Shown here piece by piece: positions 34,103 through 41,717 of a stretch of 64,000 nt of DNA. Each line of letters opens with the position of its first letter. Position 1 is the first letter of the stretch. Under the pieces are notes generated by a model. That model was not told the origin of the DNA, ran no database searches, and saw nothing but the letters and a program-made list of their open reading frames with translations. A program made the position numbers and the translations under genes. Origin of the DNA: Pseudomonas nitroreducens NBRC 12694 (lineage in GTDB: Bacteria > Pseudomonadota > Gammaproteobacteria > Pseudomonadales > Pseudomonadaceae); assembly GCF_002091755.1 (NCBI RefSeq), contig NZ_BDAI01000013.1, forward strand, positions 77,474 through 141,473. The letters are read 5' to 3'.

Positions 34103-35056
34103 TCAATACGCACTGGCAGCATTCAATCGCTGGATCGCCTCATCGCTCAGCTTCAGGTCGACTGCTGCGATCAGGTCCGGCAACTGTTCCAGTTTCGAGG
34201 CGCTGGCAATCGGCGCGGTGATGCTGGGACGTGCCATCAGCCAGGCGAGGGCGACCTGCGTCGGCGTAGCGCGGAGTTCGCCGGCCACTTCCTCCAGCGC
34301 GTCGAGAATGGCAAAGCCGCGCTCGTTCATGAAGTTCTTCACCTTGTAGCCGCGTACGCTGCTCTTGCCCAGGTCCGCCTCGCTGCGGTACTTGCCGGTG
34401 AGGAAGCCCGCCGCCAGCGAATAGAAGCTGATCACGCCCAATCCCAGTTGCTGCACCGTGGGCTCCAGGTTGGTCTCGTAGTTGGCGCGGTCGTAGAGGT
34501 TGTAGTTGGGTTGCAGGCTCTGGTAGTTCGGCAGCTTCAGGCGGTCGCACACTTCGCACGCTTCGCGCAGGCGCTTGGCCTCCAGGTTCGACGCGCCGAT
34601 CACCCGCACCTTGCCGCTCTTCACCGTTTCGGCGAAGGCGCCCATGGTTTCCTCCATCGAGGTGTGCGGGTCATCGCAGTGGGACTGGTAGAGGTCGATA
34701 TAGTCGGTCTGCAGACGCCTGAGCGAGCGTCCCAGGGCCTGTTCGATGTATACCGCCGACAGGCCCTTGTGACCGTTGCCCATGTCCATGCCGACCTTGG
34801 TGGCGATCTGTACCTGGCTGCGCTTGCCGGTTTTCTTCAGCCATTTGCCGATCAGGATTTCGGACTCCCCGCCCTCGTGCCCCGGCACCCAGCGCGAGTA
34901 CACGTCGGCGGTGTCGATGCAGTTGAGACCGGCGTCGAGCAGCGCATCGAGCAGACGGAAGGAGGTCGCTTCGTCGGCGGACCAGCCGAACACATTGCCG
35001 CCGAAGACCAGCGCGGGAATCTTCAGGCCCGATTGTCCGAGTTCGCGTGTACGCAT
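34103..35056 (-). CDS. Aldo/keto reductase
   Basis: A 317-residue (alpha/beta)8 NADPH-dependent reductase. The catalytic tetrad is present as Asp and Tyr in CIDTADVYSRW, Lys in IATKVGMD and His in YQSHCDDPH; the cofactor region FYSLAAGFLTGKYR is typical of the YajO/Tas-like group. GAGGAGG precedes the ATG. It converges on the omega-amidase gene (20 bp apart) and diverges from the 35190 gene. Substrate unknown. Confidence 0.9.
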   Translation of the reverse strand: MRTRELGQSGLKIPALVFGGNVFGWSADEATSFRLLDALLDAGLNCIDTADVYSRWVPGHEGGESEILIGKWLKKTGKRSQVQIATKVGMDMGNGHKGLSAVYIEQALGRSLRRLQTDYIDLYQSHCDDPHTSMEETMGAFAETVKSGKVRVIGASNLEAKRLREACEVCDRLKLPNYQSLQPNYNLYDRANYETNLEPTVQQLGLGVISFYSLAAGFLTGKYRSEADLGKSSVRGYKVKNFMNERGFAILDALEEVAGELRATPTQVALAWLMARPSITAPIASASKLEQLPDLIAAVDLKLSDEAIQRLNAASAY

Positions 35057-35189
35057 CGGCTTTGCCTCCTCAGGGGTGTGCGAGAACCCTCAGTGTAGAC
35101 GCCGCCTCTGCCCGCGCCGGGCGGAATAACCGGCAGCCGGCACCCAGCTGGTCTATCATGGCGGCCAGCCCAATTGCCGAGTGCCAAAG

Positions 35190-35522
35190 ATGACCACGAC
35201 TCCCTATCTGCTGGACCAGCTGGAAACCGCCGACATGCTCTTGATCGACGGCCTGCATGCCTGGCAGTTCGAGCTCAACGAGGCACTGCTGGACCAGGCG
35301 GACGCCGCCGCAAACGCCGGGCAACCCTTCGCCAGCGAAGACGTGGTGCTGCAGATCGAATCCATCGACGGTCGTGACCGCCGCGAATGGCGCTTCAGCT
35401 ACAACCAGGTGATGGAGGCCAGCTACCAGGCCGAGGACGAGAGCTGGCTGCTGCAGGGGGGTGAACAGCAGCACCGCCTGTGTTGCCTGGGTGCTGTGAC
35501 GGCCAGTGGCGACGACGAGTGA
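35190..35522 (+). CDS. DUF5629-like small acidic protein
   Basis: A 110-residue acidic protein (TTTPYLLDQLETADMLLIDG and a second strand-rich half REWRFSYNQVMEASYQAED). The LLIDGLHAWQFEL stretch fits what I remember of DUF5629, a Pseudomonas-restricted family of unknown role. An in-frame GTG three codons earlier is an alternative start. It lies alone between the divergent aldo/keto reductase and a bidirectional terminator. Function unknown. Confidence 0.75.
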   Translation: MTTTPYLLDQLETADMLLIDGLHAWQFELNEALLDQADAAANAGQPFASEDVVLQIESIDGRDRREWRFSYNQVMEASYQAEDESWLLQGGEQQHRLCCLGAVTASGDDE

Positions 35523-35524
35523 AT

Positions 35525-35556
35525 AAAGAAGGCCCCGAAAGGGGCCTTCTTCATTT
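35525..35556. terminator. Bidirectional terminator
   Basis: AGAAGGCCCC (35527-35536), GAAA tetraloop, AGGGGCCTTCT-type arm (35541-35550), with T-rich flanks on both strands. It separates the DUF5629-like gene from the convergent porin gene. Confidence 0.85.
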
Positions 35557-35564
35557 CTGGGCCT

Positions 35565-36803
35565 TCAGAATCCCAGCGGATAGCTGGTGATGAAGCGCAC
35601 CTCGTCGTAGTCGCTGGAATAGCTGCTGCGCACGGTGGAGGTGCGCATCAGGAACGACAGTGCCTTCAACGGTCCGTCCTGGATGGTGTAGCCGATATCC
35701 GTATCGCGCTCGTACTCGTGGCCATCGCCCTTGCCAGGGCGCGCAATGTCGGTGCCCTTGGTGTAGCGTGTCATCAAGGTCAGGCCCGGCAGCCCGAGGC
35801 TGGCGAAGTCGTAGTCGTAGCGCAGCTGATAGGAGCGCTCCTGCGCCCAGAAGAACCCGCCGTTGGTGACCCAGTTGACCAGGTAGGGCTGCGGCGTATT
35901 GCCCAGCAGCATGGGGAACATGTCCTCGCCCAGCATGCGCTGGTAGGTGGCCGACAGCGTGTGGCCGCCGTGCTTCACGCCCAGCCGCGCCCCGTAGGCG
36001 CGATTGTCGATACGACCGGACAACGCCTGCCCGGATTCCTCGTTGTGGAAATAACTCAGGGTGCCGAGCAGCGCGGTGTTCTCCCCGACCGGCTGTTTGA
36101 AGTTGGCTCCCACATAGTGTTGGTCATAGATGTCCTCGAGTTGGGCGAAGTAGTAGCTGGTGGACAGCCCCGGCGTCCATTGCGCGTCGACGCCGCCCAG
36201 GTTCAGCTTGTTGCTGTCCTGGCTGGCGGGTCGAGTGGCGAGGTAGAACGACTCGCGATCGCTGGAGGCGCGGGTGCTGGTGTTCCACAACTGGGCCGCA
36301 GTGAACTTGAAGCGCTCCGACTCCTTCGACTCCAGCATCACGCCCTGAAAGGTCTGCGGCAGTACGCGCACATCGTCCTGGAAGATCACTGGCAGACGCG
36401 GCTCCAGCAGGCCGACCTTCAGCGTGGTCTTCGAATAGCGCAGCTTGAGCGTGGCGCCACCACGGCTGAAGTCGTCCACCGGCTCGCCGGTCGAGCGGTC
36501 ATAGGGCAGGTTGCTGTCGTTGCTGGTGCCAGCGCCGCCGTCGAGCTTCAGGGCGTAGAAACCGGTGAAATCCACACCGACACCGATGGTGCCTTCGGTA
36601 AAGCCCGAGCTGAAGCGTGCCAGCACGGCTTGGGACCAGCTACCCGCTTGGGACTGCGGAGCGTTGTCCTGGCGGTAGTCGCGCAACATGTAGAAGTTGC
36701 GCAGGGTGGTGTCCAGGCGGCTGTCGTCGATCAGGTCGGCCTGGGCGCAGAGGGGCAACAGCGCGCTGGAAAGCAGCGCACTGGCAAAGCGATTACGCAA
36801 CAT
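35565..36803 (-). CDS. OprD-family outer-membrane porin
   Basis: A 412-residue substrate-specific porin. The signal peptide (LRNRFASALLSSALLPLCAQ, cut after AQA-type site) leads into DLIDDSRLDTTLRNFYMLRD, the usual OprD opening; the barrel has 18 expected strands and ends in Phe (TSYPLGF). The start 36803 is chosen because AGGAG is six bases upstream; the ATG at 36809 abuts it. It follows an MFS transporter gene on the same strand by 80 bp, so the pair probably moves the same small organic acid across both membranes. Substrate cannot be read from sequence. Confidence 0.92.
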   Translation of the reverse strand: MLRNRFASALLSSALLPLCAQADLIDDSRLDTTLRNFYMLRDYRQDNAPQSQAGSWSQAVLARFSSGFTEGTIGVGVDFTGFYALKLDGGAGTSNDSNLPYDRSTGEPVDDFSRGGATLKLRYSKTTLKVGLLEPRLPVIFQDDVRVLPQTFQGVMLESKESERFKFTAAQLWNTSTRASSDRESFYLATRPASQDSNKLNLGGVDAQWTPGLSTSYYFAQLEDIYDQHYVGANFKQPVGENTALLGTLSYFHNEESGQALSGRIDNRAYGARLGVKHGGHTLSATYQRMLGEDMFPMLLGNTPQPYLVNWVTNGGFFWAQERSYQLRYDYDFASLGLPGLTLMTRYTKGTDIARPGKGDGHEYERDTDIGYTIQDGPLKALSFLMRTSTVRSSYSSDYDEVRFITSYPLGF

Positions 36804-36883
36804 CGTCATCTCCTGGGCTCGGTTCGCCGGGGCGCGGGGCGACCCGCCGGCGAACGGCCCTATGTCTTGTCGGGCGGACGCGG

Positions 36884-38260
36884 TCAATTCGCAGCGGCTG
36901 TGGTGCTGTTCAGCGGCGCGGCGGCTTCGGGCCGGGCCCGTTGCTCTTCGCCCAGGCTGCGGCGGAAATGCTTGCGACCGCTGCCCAGCAGCCACAGGCA
37001 GAGCAGCCCGGCGAGGGTGACAATGATGCCGATGGAGGAGCCGACGGCCTTCGGGTCCTTGAAGTAGTGGTCGGTGAGCAGAGCCACCAGCGTGGTGCCG
37101 ACGCCCAGGCCGATCAGGTTGGAGACCAGCAGGAACAGCGCCGACACCTGCGCGCGCAGGCGGTTGGGCGTGAGCACCTGCATGGCGGCCGCCGAGGTGG
37201 AGATGCAGAAGGCGCAGAAGAACATCGCCGGGCCCATCAGCAGCACCGACAACTGCAGGTTACCGGCTGTCACGGAGCCGATGACGAAAGGAATGGTGCA
37301 GGCGGCGCCGAGCATGCCGCTGATCAGCGCGGCGTCGCTGCGCCCGCGCTTCTGCAGCCCGTCCACCAGCCAGCCGGCGCAGAACACCCCGGCAGTGTTG
37401 AGCACCAGCAGGATGCCGCCGAGGATGTAGCCCACCTCCAGTGGCGACAGGCCGTATTGGCGGATGTACATGGCCGGTGCCCAGCCCATCAGCGCGTACT
37501 GGCACATGGCGAAGAAGGAGAAGCCCAGGTAGTGGCAGGCGAAAGTGGCGCGATGGCGGCGCAGGAAACGCAGTCCGTCACGAACCGTTGCCTTTTGTTC
37601 CCGATCGCCCAGCTTGCGCTCCGGGTCGCGGATGGTCAGCGCGATCAGCAGCGCCACCAGCACGCCGGGCAGGCCGACGATGAAGAATGCGATCTGCCAG
37701 GAGCGCACCTGGCCCAGCCAGCCCAGGTCGATGGCCGGCACGTCGCGCAGCGCCTCGATCACGTAGCCGCCGACCAGGAAGGCCAGGCCACCGCCGAGGA
37801 AGGCACCCATGGAGTAAAGCCCCAGTGCGCGGCCGAGCTTTTCCTTGGGGAACAGGTCGCTGAGCATCGAATAGGTCGCCGGAGTCAGCGCGGCCTCGCC
37901 GACGCCCACGCTCATGCGCGCCAGGAACATCTGCACGAAGTTCTTCGACAGCCCGCACGCGGCGGTGGCGATGCTCCAGAAGGCCACGCCGATGGCGATG
38001 ATCCTGACCCGCGAGGAGCGGTCGGCGAGGTAGGCAATGGGCAGGCCCATGAAGGCATAGAACAGCGAGAAGGCCAGCCCGCTGAGCAGGCTGAACTGGG
38101 TGTCGCTGATCTGCAGATCGGCTTTGATCGGCTCGATCATCAGCGAGAGGATCTGCCGATCAACGAAGGAGAAGATGTAGGCCACCATGCATAGCACGAC
38201 GACATACCAGGAATAACGGGAAGCACGGACGGATAGCGGGTGGGGAGATTGCGGGTTCAC
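36884..38260 (-). CDS. MFS transporter (spinster-like), paired with OprD porin
   Basis: A 458-residue twelve-segment MFS permease started at GTG 38260 with CAGGAG nine bases upstream. The first segment is followed by VDRQILSLMIEPIKADLQIS; the loop-2/3 motif AYLADRSSRVRIIAIGVAFW and ARMSVGVGEAALTPATYSML are typical of the spinster/aromatic-acid-like branch. Transcribed ahead of the OprD-like porin. A 10-bp palindrome 220 bp upstream may be its regulator site. The substrate is probably a carboxylate, but this is inference. Confidence 0.88.
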   Translation of the reverse strand: MNPQSPHPLSVRASRYSWYVVVLCMVAYIFSFVDRQILSLMIEPIKADLQISDTQFSLLSGLAFSLFYAFMGLPIAYLADRSSRVRIIAIGVAFWSIATAACGLSKNFVQMFLARMSVGVGEAALTPATYSMLSDLFPKEKLGRALGLYSMGAFLGGGLAFLVGGYVIEALRDVPAIDLGWLGQVRSWQIAFFIVGLPGVLVALLIALTIRDPERKLGDREQKATVRDGLRFLRRHRATFACHYLGFSFFAMCQYALMGWAPAMYIRQYGLSPLEVGYILGGILLVLNTAGVFCAGWLVDGLQKRGRSDAALISGMLGAACTIPFVIGSVTAGNLQLSVLLMGPAMFFCAFCISTSAAAMQVLTPNRLRAQVSALFLLVSNLIGLGVGTTLVALLTDHYFKDPKAVGSSIGIIVTLAGLLCLWLLGSGRKHFRRSLGEEQRARPEAAAPLNSTTAAAN

Positions 38261-38482
38261 GGTTACTGGCTCCTGAAGCGGGTGAAGGCAGATGGCCAAG
38301 CACGTCGAGCTCGTTGTTGTTGTAGGTAACCAGGCGCCTCTGTACGCAAGGCAGGGGCGGCCGAAAGTGTCTGATTGCGTGACACGATTTTTTGTTTGCC
38401 TGCCGCTTTCACGGCAGTGCACGCAAGACTAGGGAAGGGGAGAGCGGGGAGTAATCGGGGCGAGCCCCAGCATTGCGGAGAC

Positions 38483-38506
38483 TTCCCCCTAGGGGGCTAG
38501 GGGGAA
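38483..38506. promoter_or_regulatory. Palindromic operator candidate upstream of MFS/porin operon
   Basis: TTCCCCCTAG (38483-38492), GGGG spacer, CTAGGGGGAA (38497-38506), a perfect 10-bp dyad in the 272-bp gap between the 38533 gene and the MFS start. Its size and symmetry suit a dimeric activator or repressor site; the rest of the gap shows no gene. Confidence 0.5.
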
Positions 38507-38532
38507 TCTTTAGGTGATGTGCGGAGGATGAT

Positions 38533-39009
38533 TCAGATCAGTCCGAACAGAGCCAGGACAAAGGCTCCGCCGAAGACCACGGCCATGACGGCGAGGAGGA
38601 ACAGCAGGCTGACGCCGAAAGCGCGCCAGTTGGAGGCGAACTGGCCACCCTGGGCCGCATGCTGCTCGACGGCGCCGCCGGTGTGCTGCTTGGCGTAGTG
38701 ATACATGCCGAAGACGGCGGCAATGTTGATGGGGGTGGCGGGGACGCTATCCGGCAGGAACATGCCCAGCAGGAAGATCGCAATGAGGGCGCCGATCCCG
38801 GTGATCCAGGCGTTGCGCACCTGGGCGTGGCGGCCCAGACGTTTGAGGTTCTGGACGATGATCCAGGCTCCGGCGACCGGCGTGCCGAAGAAGGTGGCGA
38901 TGCCCACGGCGGCGAGACGGTAGAGCGGTTCGCCCGTGGCGACGGCGGGGCCGTCCTGAAGTACGGCGGCGGGCGTCTGGAAAGGGTTGTCCTGCGATGT
39001 ATCGGTCAT
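38533..39009 (-). CDS. Hypothetical membrane protein
   Basis: A 158-residue protein with three or four membrane segments (LAAVGIATFFGTPVAGAWII, WITGIGALIAIFLLGMFLPD, AFGVSLLFLLAVMAVVFGGA) after a short polar N-terminus (TDTSQDNPFQTPAAVLQ). GGAGTG precedes the ATG. It follows leuA on the same strand beyond a strong terminator, so it is probably transcribed separately. The opening NPFQxP motif is shared by several small membrane proteins of unknown function. Confidence 0.8.
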   Translation of the reverse strand: MTDTSQDNPFQTPAAVLQDGPAVATGEPLYRLAAVGIATFFGTPVAGAWIIVQNLKRLGRHAQVRNAWITGIGALIAIFLLGMFLPDSVPATPINIAAVFGMYHYAKQHTGGAVEQHAAQGGQFASNWRAFGVSLLFLLAVMAVVFGGAFVLALFGLI

Positions 39010-39022
39010 GTTTTCACTCCGT

Positions 39023-39058
39023 TGAAAACAGCCCCGGACGCACGAGGCGTCCGGGGCA
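39023..39058 (-). terminator. Intrinsic terminator after leuA
   Basis: GCCCCGGACGC (39031-39041), loop ACGAG, GCGTCCGGGGC (39047-39057). Read on the minus strand it is followed by TGTTTTC. An 11-bp perfect stem. Confidence 0.82.
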
Positions 39059-39082
39059 AAGGGGACTGCTTTATTACCGGGC

Positions 39083-40753
39083 TTACGCGGCTTTCGCGTG
39101 GCCCAGCGTCACCGCACGGTTCAGGGCGCTGAACAGCGCGCGGAAACTGGCGGTGGTGATGTTTTCATCGATGCCGATGCCGTGCAGCGAACGACCACCC
39201 TCGACGCGCAGTTCGATGTAGGCGGCCGCGCGGGCGTTGGTGCCGGCGCCGATGGCGTGCTCGTTGTAGTCCATGATCTCGACATCCACCGGCAGCGAGG
39301 CAACCAGGGCTTCCAGGGTGCCCTTGCCCTTGCCGTGCCAACGGTGCTGTTCGCCCTTGTGAGTCACGTCGATGTCGATGGCGCAGATACCGTTCTCTTC
39401 CTGCAGGCGGTAGTTCTTCAGGCCGAACGGGGAGACGGCCTGCAGGTACTCGGTCTGCAGCAGGGTGTAGATCTGCTCGGCGGTCATTTCCAGGCCGAGG
39501 CGGTCGGTCTCGTTCTGCACGACCTGGCTGAACTCGATCTGCATGCGGCGCGGCAGGCTGATGCCGTATTCCTGTTCGAGCAGGAAGGTGATGCCGCCCT
39601 TGCCGGACTGGCTGTTCACACGGATCACCGCTTCGTAGCTGCGGCCGATGTCCGCCGGGTCGATCGGCAGGTACGGCACTTCCCACACGGCGTCGTCTTT
39701 CTGCTGGGCGAAGCCCTTGCGGATGGCGTCCTGGTGGGAGCCGGAGAAGGCGGTGTGGACCAGGTCGCCCACGTACGGGTGGCGCGGGTGCACCGGAATC
39801 TGGTTGCACTCTTCCACCACCTTGCGCACGGCGTCGATGTCGGAGAAGTCCAGCTCGGGGTCGATGCCCTGGGTGTACATGTTCAGCGCCATGGTCACCA
39901 GGCACAGGTTGCCGGTGCGCTCGCCGTTGCCGAACAGGCAGCCTTCGACGCGGTCGGCACCGGCCATCAGCGCCAGTTCCGACGCGGCTACGCCCGTGCC
40001 ACGGTCATTGTGGGTGTGCAGGCTGATCAGCACGCTGTCACGCTTGTTGATCTGGCGGCCGAACCACTCGATCTGGTCGGCATAGTTGTTCGGCGTGGCG
40101 CACTCGACGGTGGCAGGCAGATTGAGGATCAGACGGTTCGCCGGGGTCGGCTGGAACACGTCGATCACCGCGTTGCACACCTCGACGGCGAAATCGGTCT
40201 CGGTGGAGCTGAACACCTCCGGCGAGTACTCGAAGCCCCACTGGGTTTCCGGCGCGGCGGCGGCCAGGCGCTTGATGGTCTGGCCAGCGGCCACGGCGAT
40301 GGCTTTCACGCCGGCCTTGTCCTGGTTGAAGACGATCTTGCGGAAGCTCGGTGCGCAGGCGTTGTAGTAGTGGACGATGGCTTTCTTCGCGCCCTTGAGG
40401 GACTCGAAGGTGCGCTCGATGAGGTCATCGCGAGCCTGGGTCAGTACCTGGATGGTGACGTCATCGGGAATATGGCCGCCCTCGATCAGCTCACGAACGA
40501 AGTCGAAGTCGGTCTGCGAGGCGGACGGGAAGCCCACTTCGATTTCCTTCAGGCCGACCTGCACCAGGCACTTGAAGAAGCGCATCTTCTTCTCGGCGTC
40601 CATCGGCTCGATCAGGGACTGGTTGCCGTCGCGCAGGTCGGTGGACAACCAGATCGGCGCCTTGTCGATGATCTTGTCCGGCCAGGTACGGTCGGGCAGG
40701 GTGATCTGGGTGAAGGCGCGGTATTTCTTCGACGGGTCTTTCAACATGCTCAT
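39083..40753 (-). CDS. leuA: 2-Isopropylmalate synthase
   Basis: A 556-residue LeuA, the first committed enzyme of leucine synthesis, condensing 2-oxoisovalerate with acetyl-CoA. The metal and substrate motifs STDLRDGNQSLIEP and ISLHTHNDRGTGVAAS are intact; the C-terminal regulatory domain (IMDYNEHAIGAGTNARAAAY) binds leucine for feedback inhibition. ATG 40753 is chosen over 40747 because AAGGA lies eight bases upstream. A Leu-rich 25-codon ORF precedes it (40832-40909), suggesting attenuation control. Confidence 0.97.
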   Translation of the reverse strand: MSMLKDPSKKYRAFTQITLPDRTWPDKIIDKAPIWLSTDLRDGNQSLIEPMDAEKKMRFFKCLVQVGLKEIEVGFPSASQTDFDFVRELIEGGHIPDDVTIQVLTQARDDLIERTFESLKGAKKAIVHYYNACAPSFRKIVFNQDKAGVKAIAVAAGQTIKRLAAAAPETQWGFEYSPEVFSSTETDFAVEVCNAVIDVFQPTPANRLILNLPATVECATPNNYADQIEWFGRQINKRDSVLISLHTHNDRGTGVAASELALMAGADRVEGCLFGNGERTGNLCLVTMALNMYTQGIDPELDFSDIDAVRKVVEECNQIPVHPRHPYVGDLVHTAFSGSHQDAIRKGFAQQKDDAVWEVPYLPIDPADIGRSYEAVIRVNSQSGKGGITFLLEQEYGISLPRRMQIEFSQVVQNETDRLGLEMTAEQIYTLLQTEYLQAVSPFGLKNYRLQEENGICAIDIDVTHKGEQHRWHGKGKGTLEALVASLPVDVEIMDYNEHAIGAGTNARAAAYIELRVEGGRSLHGIGIDENITTASFRALFSALNRAVTLGHAKAA

Positions 40754-40831
40754 GAGCGGAATCCTTGTTCTCTGCGGCCTGCGGGGCCGGCGCATAAAAA
40801 TCTGAATGAGGCGAAACCGGGGGAGGGGGGC

Positions 40832-40909
40832 TCAGCCACGCAGTCGCGGGCTGACCAGGCGCAGGCAGGCGTGTTGGCGAAGCAGGATGAGGGTGTGTGC
40901 GGTTTTCAT
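40832..40909 (-). CDS. Putative leu leader peptide
   Basis: A 25-codon ORF (MKTAHTLILLRQHACLRLVS...) with six Leu codons, ending 79 bp before leuA. Just after its Leu-rich half, GGTCAGCC can pair with GGCTGAGCC across its 3' end, and a GGCC hairpin follows before leuA. This is the layout of an amino-acid attenuator: stalling at Leu codons would change leader folding. The ribosome site is weak and no classical T-run terminator is visible, so the mechanism may be Rho-dependent or differ. Confidence 0.55.
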   Translation of the reverse strand: MKTAHTLILLRQHACLRLVSPRLRG

Positions 40910-41153
40910 GAGTGCCAAGCTAAAGGCCTGGAAGACCAATGGCAAGCATTTGGGGAAATTTGGTAGAAATAGTCTCTGGAGAATGTCCTGTGAGATTAAA
41001 TTGTTTGAATAATTGATTTTGAGCAATTTTTCCTAGCGCTTAACGCTGTGCTTAACTGATTCTGCGTCTACTTGCCGCAGCGGAGCTTTGTCACTCCATG
41101 CGATCATTGCGCACCTCGCCTCAGGCGGGGCCCACCATCCCCAAGGACATTTC
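40910..41153. promoter_or_regulatory. AT-rich divergent regulatory gap leuA / copper cluster
   Basis: The 244 bp between the leu leader ORF and the DUF2946 gene contain a strikingly AT-rich core (about 40960-41035) in GC-rich surroundings. It should carry both divergent promoters. TTGCTC near 41018 (minus) is a possible -35 for the leu side, with only a weak -10. An Lrp-like or H-NS/MvaT-type protein could bind here. No gene is visible. Confidence 0.4.
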
Positions 41154-41612
41154 GTGACCCGTCGCACGCGACAAGGCGTAGGAACCTGGCTGGCGCTGTT
41201 CGCCATGCTGATGATCTATGTCGGCCCGCTGGTTTCCCAGTCGATGCCGATGGATCACGCCATGCCTATGGATCACGTCATGCCGATGGAGCATGGCAAG
41301 GCCATGGACCATGGTGCGGCGGTCGCCGCCATGGACGAGATGGCCTGTTCGGACGGGCACCGGGCTGCTGCACAACACGCGGCACCGACTTCCCACGGCG
41401 AGCAACCGCTCACCGCCGACGCCTTCATGGAGAAGTGCGGCTACTGCAGCCTGCTGATCCACAGCCCGCCGCTGACGCCGCCACCGGTTCTGCTCGATCA
41501 CAGCATGCCGGTCGCTGGGGCCCCTGTCGCACAGCTCTCCTCCTCTAGTATTCCCGCCTCGCCGGTCTTCCCCGGCGCCCGCTCGCGCGCACCTCCTGCC
41601 CTGATCGGCTGA
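41154..41612 (+). CDS. DUF2946-domain His/Met-rich protein of copper cluster
   Basis: A 152-residue exported or membrane-anchored protein started at GTG 41154, which has AGGA six bases upstream; a longer frame from 41088 is possible. A membrane/signal segment (GTWLALFAMLMIYVGPLVSQ) is followed by repeated M-P-M-D-H units (SMPMDHAMPMDHVMPMEHGK) and a C-G-Y-C motif in MEKCGYCSLLIHSPP, the DUF2946 signature. Met/His repeats are typical copper ligands. It lies just upstream of oprC, as PA3791 does in P. aeruginosa from memory, so a role in copper capture is likely but unproven. Confidence 0.85.
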   Translation: MTRRTRQGVGTWLALFAMLMIYVGPLVSQSMPMDHAMPMDHVMPMEHGKAMDHGAAVAAMDEMACSDGHRAAAQHAAPTSHGEQPLTADAFMEKCGYCSLLIHSPPLTPPPVLLDHSMPVAGAPVAQLSSSSIPASPVFPGARSRAPPALIG

Positions 41613-41717
41613 CCCGCAATCCCGACTCCCCGACCCCGGCGCGGATGCCTGCATTCGCTTGCGCGCCGTGCGAGTACGCGTGGAGCGGGCGTCATCACCG
41701 ATCATGGAATTAATGGA

